Source: an uncultured Prevotella sp.
GTDB taxonomy: Bacteria; Bacteroidota; Bacteroidia; Bacteroidales; Bacteroidaceae
Length of the DNA stretch: 10,442 bases
Assembly: GCA_938018155.1 (NCBI GenBank)
Contig: CALIIG010000099.1
Coordinates: 1-10,442, forward strand
Direction of reading: 5' to 3'
In this document: positions 1-6,292 of the stretch, in pieces
Layout of the letters: the number at the start of each line of letters is the position of its first letter
Position numbering within the stretch: position 1 is the stretch's first letter
Translations under genes and position numbers: made by a program
The notes under the pieces: model-generated
Told to the model about the DNA's origin: nothing
The model's database searches: none
Seen by the model: the letters and a program-made list of their open reading frames with translations, nothing else

Positions 1-289
1 GCGAAACAACACCATTGCTGCCGTCCTGCTCGCTGTGGGTAATTACCGTATCGCCCTGGAACTTCAGCGTATAGGTGTAACCGCCATACTTTTGGTTGGC
101 ATCAGGGAAGTTCTCGAGCACCCAGCCATACTGCGAATTTTGAAGTGTTTTCTGTGCATCACTAAGATATTTCTCGACGCGTGCCGAAGCAGGGCGGTCG
201 AATATATCCTCCTGGTCCTTCAGACATGATTGCAGAGCAAAGGCCGGAAGAAGGAGAAGAGCGAATGTTAAAATCTTATTTAATTTCAT
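1..289 (-). CDS. DUF4302-like lipoprotein, N-terminal part (3' end outside window)
   Basis: The start codon is at 289 and the frame stays open for 96 codons to the window edge, so the C-terminus is missing. The N-terminus is a lipoprotein signal: K-L-N-K, a hydrophobic run of leucines and alanines, then Q-S-C with the lipidated cysteine at residue 22. The mature part starts with acidic residues (D-Q-E-D), then a helix-like stretch, then Q-Y-G-W-V-L-E and G-G-Y-T-Y-T-L-K-F around residues 53-77. This layout matches my recollection of the DUF4302 family, a Bacteroidetes lipoprotein family of unknown function often encoded beside SusC/SusD pairs. The start lies 16 nt after the stop of the metallopeptidase gene, so it is very probably the fourth gene of the operon. 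It is probably a surface-exposed substrate-binding or accessory lipoprotein, but that role is inferred from context. The family assignment rests on recognition of a fragment. Confidence 0.8.
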   Translation of the reverse strand, partial: MKLNKILTFALLLLPAFALQSCLKDQEDIFDRPASARVEKYLSDAQKTLQNSQYGWVLENFPDANQKYGGYTYTLKFQGDTVITHSEQDGSNGVVS

Positions 290-305
290 ATTTCGTTGCA
301 ATTTA

Positions 306-1202
306 TTAGTTTATACTGAGGTCAGTAAGACTTACGCTGCCGTTGATGACATTGGTTTCGCGGCGCAGCACCTCTGCCCTAAGCTCATCCAGATCAATGT
401 TCCACTCTGTTTTCATGTAAGTACGCACAATATCCAGCTTCTTTTGAATAAGTGCAGCACCTTCCGTTCCGGCTTCAGTCATTTGCTGATCCCACCAGCT
501 CTGCGGATTAGTAACGTATGTAGAGAACATTTCGGCGATGTCTTCGCGTCCCTCTTTCTGCGAGTAGGCACTGATATAACCACGTTTCAGGTAACCGGTG
601 GAACCACTCTTGCCGCTCCAGTCGTCAGAAAGGTAGGTTGTTCCTGTTACCTGATCGTAAGCCTTATCGTAAGGTTTCGTCTGGTTTAAAATGTGCATGA
701 ACTCGTGATGGATGGTTTTCAGATAGTAGGTATTGAGGTCATCGAGCGATCCTAAGAATTGGTCGAGATGGTTTGTACCTGCCAGATAAATCTTTTTTCC
801 ACCCTCGGCAGTACCCAGAATAATGGTATTGTTGTTGTTATACTCAAATTCACCCGTTGCGTAAAGCATCTTGGGGAAAAACTGTCGTGTAAAGTTGATG
901 CCCGCTACACGGTCGTAAGCCTCGATACAAGTATACTTAACGATGTGTGCCAGCTTAATGGCGGCGTTGTAATCGGAAGGTATATTGTAATAGTTCATGT
1001 CGGTTTCCTTATCATCGTAACGCCACATGAAATCAATATTGTAAGGCTGAATATAGTTAACCTGAAGCCATTTGTCGAATGGTGTCTGGCTGATGACCTC
1101 GGGTTTTATCACACTTTCCCCGCTCAGTTTGTCGTCAGAGCAGGACGAAAGCGCAATACCTGCACCCACAAACAGGAGTATGTATAAAAGATTCTTTTTC
1201 AT
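306..1202 (-). CDS. SusCD-associated zinc metallopeptidase-like lipoprotein (HExxH)
   Basis: This is a 298-residue predicted lipoprotein. The signal peptide ends in L-S-S-C with the lipid-bearing cysteine at residue 21. A gluzincin-type H-E-F-M-H motif sits at residues 166-170, just after K-T-I-H. Residues 219-226 read R-E-D-I-A-E-M-F, so Glu224 (or possibly Asp221/Glu220) is a good candidate third metal ligand, about 54 residues after the motif. The zinc ligands and the catalytic glutamate Glu167 are intact, so it looks active. Length, signal and gene order fit the family named substrate import-associated zinc metallohydrolase lipoprotein (TIGR04549; related to Peptidase_Mx1). Members sit beside SusC/SusD pairs, and their substrate is not known to me. 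It follows susD by 32 nt and precedes the DUF4302-like gene by 16 nt. It probably acts at the outer membrane, trimming a peptide or protein ligand before SusC-mediated import, but this is inferred. Confidence 0.88.
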   Translation of the reverse strand: MKKNLLYILLFVGAGIALSSCSDDKLSGESVIKPEVISQTPFDKWLQVNYIQPYNIDFMWRYDDKETDMNYYNIPSDYNAAIKLAHIVKYTCIEAYDRVAGINFTRQFFPKMLYATGEFEYNNNNTIILGTAEGGKKIYLAGTNHLDQFLGSLDDLNTYYLKTIHHEFMHILNQTKPYDKAYDQVTGTTYLSDDWSGKSGSTGYLKRGYISAYSQKEGREDIAEMFSTYVTNPQSWWDQQMTEAGTEGAALIQKKLDIVRTYMKTEWNIDLDELRAEVLRRETNVINGSVSLTDLSIN

Positions 1203-1234
1203 CTTGAAATATCTTTTTTGAATAATCAGTATTA

Positions 1235-2836
1235 TTAATTTCTTGGATTGGCCTCGAGTCCTGCCTGACGGATTGCGTAAGGAATCTGTACAGCACGGCG
1301 GGGATCATCAACTTTGAGCCAGTCGGTCACCTTTGAAGGCAAGCCGTTAGCACCTATTGTGCGGCGCGGAATGACGATACGGTAACGGTTTACGTCGTCC
1401 CAGCGCAGACCCTGGTGCATGGTTTCGATGCGGCGGAAGCCGAGAACACACTGCAACATGGTCTCTTGTTCGCTGCCTTCTGCATCAATGGTGAAGGTAG
1501 GATTGAGGTGCTTCTTAACCGTTGAGGCCATTTTGTTGGCATCGTCGTAGGAGTAAGCCACGCTGTTGTAGAAAGTCTTGATGAGCTGTGGCGTCAGTGT
1601 TACGCTGGTTTGCACAATATTATGCATCCACATATTGAGGTCGGCGCAAGCCTTGTCATACTGTTTGAGGATGGTATAAGCCTCGGCACGGCAAAGCAAT
1701 GTTTCGTCGGTAGAGAAGTCTACGTTAACCGTGTGTGCACGACCCGTCTGCAGAACAGGATCGGTATACTCGAACATGTAGGGCAATTTCCATACCTGGC
1801 AGATGTCGTAATTGTTGCCTGCACCGGTGAAAGGCCTTACATAGTAGCTGGCTGAGCCCCAAATGTTTTGTGCATTGAGGTCTTCCATGTTACCGAGATA
1901 ACGGCCGTGGCTGTACCTTTTAAAGTATATGTAAGGGCCAAACAATACTCCTACTTCCGACGTTCTGGTGGTAAGCATCAGGTTACAGCTCAAATCGGCA
2001 CTGATGTAATGTTGATTATATGCTTCAAATCCACGAGGAAGAGTGCCCATAACCTGCCAGTCGCGCAGAACTGCAGCGGGGTTACTGCCCAGCACCTGGT
2101 TGGCACATTCTACCACTTTGTCCCATTTCTGGTAATAAAGATAGAAGCGGGCAGCAAAGGCATAGGCGGCCTTGCGGTTGAAATGGTATTTGGGAACCCG
2201 GTAATTATCGTTTACAAGCGGCAGCGCAGCCTGAATATCCTCGTCGATGGCCTTATAAACCTCGGCAACAGTACCACGGGTATGTTTGCTGGTAAGCGTT
2301 TCAACCTTCTTGGAAACCGGTATACCCAGGTCCTTGTCGGCCGTAGCAGGGTTATACATCTTTGAGAACTCGGTCACTAATTTAAAGTGGCCGTATGCAC
2401 GAAGCAGCAGTGCTTCGGCGCGGAGTCCTTCGAGCTTTGTACGCGTTTCGCTGCTGATATGGGTTGCTTCCAGCTTGTCAATGTCAACGAGTGCTTCATT
2501 GGCGGCGGCAATCGACTGGTATTGGTACAGCCAAAAGTTCTCAGGACCGTCGTTGGATGATTCCATAACGTCCTTCCAGAAGTAAACTTCGTCGCCGAAA
2601 CGAGTACCGTTAGGGTTGGTGCTTCCGTAGTAATCGGTATTGTCAGACATCGTTTCGTTGACCAGAATATCGTTACCAATGGGATAGGCATTGGTTAAAA
2701 GGTCGGCAATTTTGTCTCCGGAGTCCATTGTAGTACGGTTGTCCGGCATCGTGTCGAGGAAGTCGTTGCACGACGAAAAAGTCAGAACCGAGGCAACTAC
2801 TACAACAGCGTTATATAATATTTTCTTTGATTTCAT
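1235..2836 (-). CDS. SusD/RagB-family nutrient-binding outer-membrane lipoprotein
   Basis: The product has 533 residues, a usual size for SusD homologues. The signal peptide ends F-S-S-C (lipidated Cys23), followed by the typical N-D-F-L-D-T-M-P opening. Family helical (TPR-like) segments are visible: W-L-Y-Q-Y-Q-S-I-A-A-A-N-E-A-L near 102-116, L-R-A-E-A-L-L-L-R-A-Y near 138-148, a V-A-E-V-Y-K-A-I-D-E-D-I helix near 190-201, and a TPR-like segment near 222-249. The C-terminal SusD motif region is present near 465-485 (G-F-R-R-I-E-T... L-R-W-D-D-V-N-R-Y), and the protein ends with the common I-P-Y-A-I...L-E-A-N-P pattern. SusD proteins sit on the cell surface as a hinged lid on the SusC barrel and bind the ligand before import. 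The gene lies 17 nt after susC and 32 nt before the metallopeptidase gene, so all are probably co-transcribed. The ligand cannot be read from the sequence. Confidence 0.96.
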   Translation of the reverse strand: MKSKKILYNAVVVVASVLTFSSCNDFLDTMPDNRTTMDSGDKIADLLTNAYPIGNDILVNETMSDNTDYYGSTNPNGTRFGDEVYFWKDVMESSNDGPENFWLYQYQSIAAANEALVDIDKLEATHISSETRTKLEGLRAEALLLRAYGHFKLVTEFSKMYNPATADKDLGIPVSKKVETLTSKHTRGTVAEVYKAIDEDIQAALPLVNDNYRVPKYHFNRKAAYAFAARFYLYYQKWDKVVECANQVLGSNPAAVLRDWQVMGTLPRGFEAYNQHYISADLSCNLMLTTRTSEVGVLFGPYIYFKRYSHGRYLGNMEDLNAQNIWGSASYYVRPFTGAGNNYDICQVWKLPYMFEYTDPVLQTGRAHTVNVDFSTDETLLCRAEAYTILKQYDKACADLNMWMHNIVQTSVTLTPQLIKTFYNSVAYSYDDANKMASTVKKHLNPTFTIDAEGSEQETMLQCVLGFRRIETMHQGLRWDDVNRYRIVIPRRTIGANGLPSKVTDWLKVDDPRRAVQIPYAIRQAGLEANPRN

Positions 2837-2853
2837 AATATTGTTGTCTTGTT

Positions 2854-5800
2854 TTATAAACCTAATCTCAGCGTAAGGGTGAACTGTTTGGGCGAAGGAA
2901 CAGCTACACCACCCGTGTTAAAGAACTCCGGATCCTGGCCATTGAGCTTCTTGTCAGCATATAAAAGGAAGAGGTTTGTGGCCTGCAGCTTGAGGCTTAC
3001 ATCGTTCAGTCCCCACGATTGTATAAGCGTTCTGGGGAACTGATAGCCTAACGTAATTTCTTTCATGCGGATAAAGTCGCCCTTTGCAACGCGTGCCGTA
3101 GAATGGTTATATGCGTTGTAGGCATACTCCAGGTTGGTATCGTTCTTGTTCTGCCGCTTCGAGGAGATGACAGGAATATCAGTTTTCTTCTCGTCACCGG
3201 CGTGCATCCAGCGGTTGCGGAACTCTTTCGTCATTGAAGTAAGGTCATCATACTCGTTGCTAAAGACGTCATCCAGGCGGATTACGTTGCCGAACGAATA
3301 GGTTACAAACACGTTCAACGACCAATTCTTGTATTTAAAGATGTTGCCAAAGGAGCCAGTCGTCGTAGGATCTGCCGGTCCTTCATACTTTAAAAACTTT
3401 AATTTCTCAGGGTCACGGGTCTGGAAGTAGATACCTGTTGTGGTAACGTTTCCGTCCTGGTCGAGGAATGTAGGCAGACCTTCATTGTTCAGCCCTCTGA
3501 ATGGTATTGAGAATATGGAACGTACAGGATAGCCTTTCAGTGGATAACCGCTACCATCGAGCAGCGAAATCATCCTGGCCGGACTGTAAAGGTCGGTAAT
3601 TTCGTTGTGCGTATGCGAGTAGATGAAGTTTGTTGTCCAGCTGAAGTCCTTGCGAACAATGTTTTTTGTTGTCAGGGCCAGCTCGTAACCGTTCGACTTC
3701 ATCGATGCAACGTTGGCACGTTCATATCCTCCGTAAAGTACGGTGTTGGCATATCCTACGAGGTCGTAGTTGTTACGCCAGTAGAAATCGGCCGACAGAT
3801 CAATGCGGTTTTTGACGAATCCGAGGTCGGCACCCACGTTAAACTCGTGCTTCTTCTCATAGGTAAGTGCCGCGTTACCAAGCCCCATGTCGATACCCGG
3901 CTCTTGAAGAGAAGACAGAGGACGCCATGGGTTTTTGCTCGTGAAGACAGGAAGCGCGTTGGTTATGGCCGGACGGTCACCCGTTAATGAGTAGCTAAGA
4001 CGCAGGGTTGCGTTTGTCCATACATCCTTAAACGTCTTGTCCCACCAGCTTTCCTCATGTGCATTCCATACGCCTGAAACGTTCCACGTAGGCATCCAGC
4101 GTGCCGAGTTGGCATGTCCCAGATAGTTTGAGCCTTCGTAACGCAAAGTACCGGTGAGCGAGTAGCGGCCTTTGTACGAATAAGTAGCCGTGCCGAAGAA
4201 AGCAGCCTGACGCGTATGTGTGTTCTTCATCGTAAAATAGTCGGTCCCTTGTTCAGAGCCTTTCTTGAACACTTTGTAAGCATACAGAGGCACTTCGCCT
4301 TTGCTGTATTGCAAACCCCATCCGCGGAACCATGTGGTTTTGCGGTCATACGAGTTGGTTTCCATACCAGCGAGGAAGTTTACAATATGATCTCTGTTGA
4401 ACACATCGTTGTAGGCGATGGTGAATCGTGAGTCCCAGCCGAACATACGGTTGTCTGTACGCTCGTAGATACCGCCGTTGGGCAGGATAGATACAGGCAA
4501 TGCGTAAATGTTGTCAGGGTCGTTTCTGTACAGGAAGGGGTTGACATCGCGGATGGCTGTCGTGCCCATTGCGCGGTAAGCCTGCGCCTGGTTCGAGTCG
4601 TCCTTGATGTTATGTTCCTGCGATGACGAGTTTGTTTTTGTTGCCAGCAACAGCGAAAGTTTCAGCTTGTTGTTGTTCAGCGGGCGGTAGTCAATGCGTC
4701 CCTGTACACGAAGGTCGTTTACATTGAGGTCGATATAGTTGTTGTCGAGCTCCTGGAAAATGTTAAACGGAGCATAGTTACGTGTGTAATATTCGTCAGC
4801 ATCGAGCGTACGTGAAGTATTTAACGCGTACGAGTAGGGGTTAATATCGAAGTCACGCTTAACGGTTCCCATTACAGGGTCAACCTCGCTGCTCATGGTT
4901 CCGGGTGCTTTCTGCTTGCGGTACGATGCGTTTGCAATGAGGTTTACGCTGAAGTGGCGGTTAATGTTGTAAGTAGTATTTACGTTTGCCGTATAGCGTT
5001 GCACCTTGCTGGCCCTGGTCCAGCCCGGATCGAACATGGCACTTAACGATGCATAGTAGTCTGATTTGTCGGTACCGCCGCTCATGCTCACCGAATGGTT
5101 GTGCATAACAGCGTTTGAAAACAACCTGTCAAACCAGTTGGTGTTGCGGTATTCTGCTGCACGCAGGTAGGCAGTGCGGGCTTCCAGTGTGTTGGGCAGA
5201 CCGAACTGGCCGCTTGATACATTGTAAGAGCTGATCAAATTATACATCTTTCCGTACACACCGCTGTTCATGGCGTTCGCCGTTTCAGCATAGTTCAGCC
5301 AGCCTTTCTGCTGTAATTCCTGATAAACCCCCATCTGGTCCTGCGAGTTCATAATGTTAAAGTTGCTGTAACTGGGCTTCAGACGCATGGTATATTCGCC
5401 CGTATAGGAAAGGTGCGACTGCCCTGCCTTACCCTTTTTAGTGGTTACAACAATCACACCGGCCATGGCACGTGCACCGTAAATGGATGTTGCCGAACCG
5501 TCTTTCAGAATCTGAAAGCTCTCAATATCGTCGGCGTTCAAACCTGCTATGGCTGATGAGATAAGGGTATTGGCGTCTCCCGACGACAGATTGTCGGCGT
5601 CAACATCAACCACGTCTTCCTGAATCACACCGTCAACTACCCACAGAGGCTTGCTGCTACCGAAGATAGAGGTAGCACCGCGCACGCGAATCTTCGGTGC
5701 CGTACCGAATGTTCCCGACACGTTCTGCACGCTCACACCGGCCGAGCGGCCTTCTAATGAGCGGCTGATGTCGGCCATACCGTCAATCTTGGCGTCGGCA

Positions 5801-6171
5801 GCATTAATCTTTGTTGTAGCACCCGAGAAGGTTCGCTTGTCCTGCGACGACATACCTGTGACGACAACCTCACCAATTGTGTTGTTATCGTCGGCCAGAG
5901 AAACCTTCATTCCCTGCTTGGCACTGACGGTTTGGGTAACCATTCCAATGTAGCTGATGACCAGTTTCTTGCCTGCCGGTACATCGAGGGTGAAGTTACC
6001 GTCTGTGTTTGTCACCACGCCTGTCTTTGTTCCTTGTATCTGGACAGACGCTCCAATGATAGGAAGACCGTCTGCCTGCGAAACTACGGTACCCGTAATC
6101 TTATTTTGGGCCACTGCCATTCCTACGAACAGGAAGAGGCATCCCAAGATAAGGGATAATTTTCTTTTCAT
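2854..6171 (-). CDS. SusC/RagA-family TonB-dependent outer-membrane transporter
   Basis: From the start at 6171 the product has 1105 residues. An in-frame ATG at 6258 would add 29 residues, but that stretch does not look like protein and would bury the signal peptide. The chosen start gives M-K-R-K, a hydrophobic core and a likely cut at A-V-A/Q (21/22). Next come a carboxypeptidase-regulatory-like domain (about 24-95; I-T-G-T-V-V, D-G-N-F-T-L), a TonB-box-like E-V-V-V-T-G at 101-106, the plug, and the SusC signature S-I-Y-G-A-R-A...V-I-V-V-T-T-K-K-G near 229-247. A long beta-barrel rich in aromatic strands ends in L-T-L-R-L-G-L. The plug has a longer than usual acidic loop (about 184-212) between V-V-D-G and D-D-I-E-S. 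There is no N-terminal STN signalling domain, so direct sigma/anti-sigma control is not suggested. It imports a large ligand across the outer membrane using TonB-ExbBD energy. It is the first gene of the four-gene operon. Confidence 0.97.
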   Translation of the reverse strand: MKRKLSLILGCLFLFVGMAVAQNKITGTVVSQADGLPIIGASVQIQGTKTGVVTNTDGNFTLDVPAGKKLVISYIGMVTQTVSAKQGMKVSLADDNNTIGEVVVTGMSSQDKRTFSGATTKINAADAKIDGMADISRSLEGRSAGVSVQNVSGTFGTAPKIRVRGATSIFGSSKPLWVVDGVIQEDVVDVDADNLSSGDANTLISSAIAGLNADDIESFQILKDGSATSIYGARAMAGVIVVTTKKGKAGQSHLSYTGEYTMRLKPSYSNFNIMNSQDQMGVYQELQQKGWLNYAETANAMNSGVYGKMYNLISSYNVSSGQFGLPNTLEARTAYLRAAEYRNTNWFDRLFSNAVMHNHSVSMSGGTDKSDYYASLSAMFDPGWTRASKVQRYTANVNTTYNINRHFSVNLIANASYRKQKAPGTMSSEVDPVMGTVKRDFDINPYSYALNTSRTLDADEYYTRNYAPFNIFQELDNNYIDLNVNDLRVQGRIDYRPLNNNKLKLSLLLATKTNSSSQEHNIKDDSNQAQAYRAMGTTAIRDVNPFLYRNDPDNIYALPVSILPNGGIYERTDNRMFGWDSRFTIAYNDVFNRDHIVNFLAGMETNSYDRKTTWFRGWGLQYSKGEVPLYAYKVFKKGSEQGTDYFTMKNTHTRQAAFFGTATYSYKGRYSLTGTLRYEGSNYLGHANSARWMPTWNVSGVWNAHEESWWDKTFKDVWTNATLRLSYSLTGDRPAITNALPVFTSKNPWRPLSSLQEPGIDMGLGNAALTYEKKHEFNVGADLGFVKNRIDLSADFYWRNNYDLVGYANTVLYGGYERANVASMKSNGYELALTTKNIVRKDFSWTTNFIYSHTHNEITDLYSPARMISLLDGSGYPLKGYPVRSIFSIPFRGLNNEGLPTFLDQDGNVTTTGIYFQTRDPEKLKFLKYEGPADPTTTGSFGNIFKYKNWSLNVFVTYSFGNVIRLDDVFSNEYDDLTSMTKEFRNRWMHAGDEKKTDIPVISSKRQNKNDTNLEYAYNAYNHSTARVAKGDFIRMKEITLGYQFPRTLIQSWGLNDVSLKLQATNLFLLYADKKLNGQDPEFFNTGGVAVPSPKQFTLTLRLGL

Positions 6172-6216
6172 AAATGATTCGTTCAGATTATTATATTGTA
6201 TTATAGTTATCCTAAC

Positions 6217-6248
6217 CAAATATGCCTTCGCATGCAGCGACGACAATA
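6217..6248 (-). promoter_or_regulatory. Predicted promoter of the susC operon
   Basis: Read on the minus strand, a TATTG block (RC of 6244-6248) is followed after 19 nt by CATATTTG (RC of 6217-6224). This matches the Bacteroides -33 TTTG / -7 TAnnTTTG layout at five of six fixed positions of the -7 box. A transcript would start near 6210 and give an AT-rich leader of about 40 nt before the susC ATG, with no obvious Shine-Dalgarno sequence, as is usual in this phylum. The call rests only on sequence match. Read-through from the upstream gene is also possible, because I see no clear terminator between 6172 and 6292. Confidence 0.45.
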
Positions 6249-6292
6249 CCCCCGCCATACGCTACACGACGGACGGGAGAAGTTTGTAATGC

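Noticed and set aside
1868..2365. Plus-strand open frame of 165 codons
   Set aside because: It is antisense within the clear susD gene and has no signal or motif.
6172..6258. Longer susC start at 6258 adding 29 residues
   Set aside because: It would bury a clear signal peptide, and it reads through the predicted promoter and AT-rich leader.
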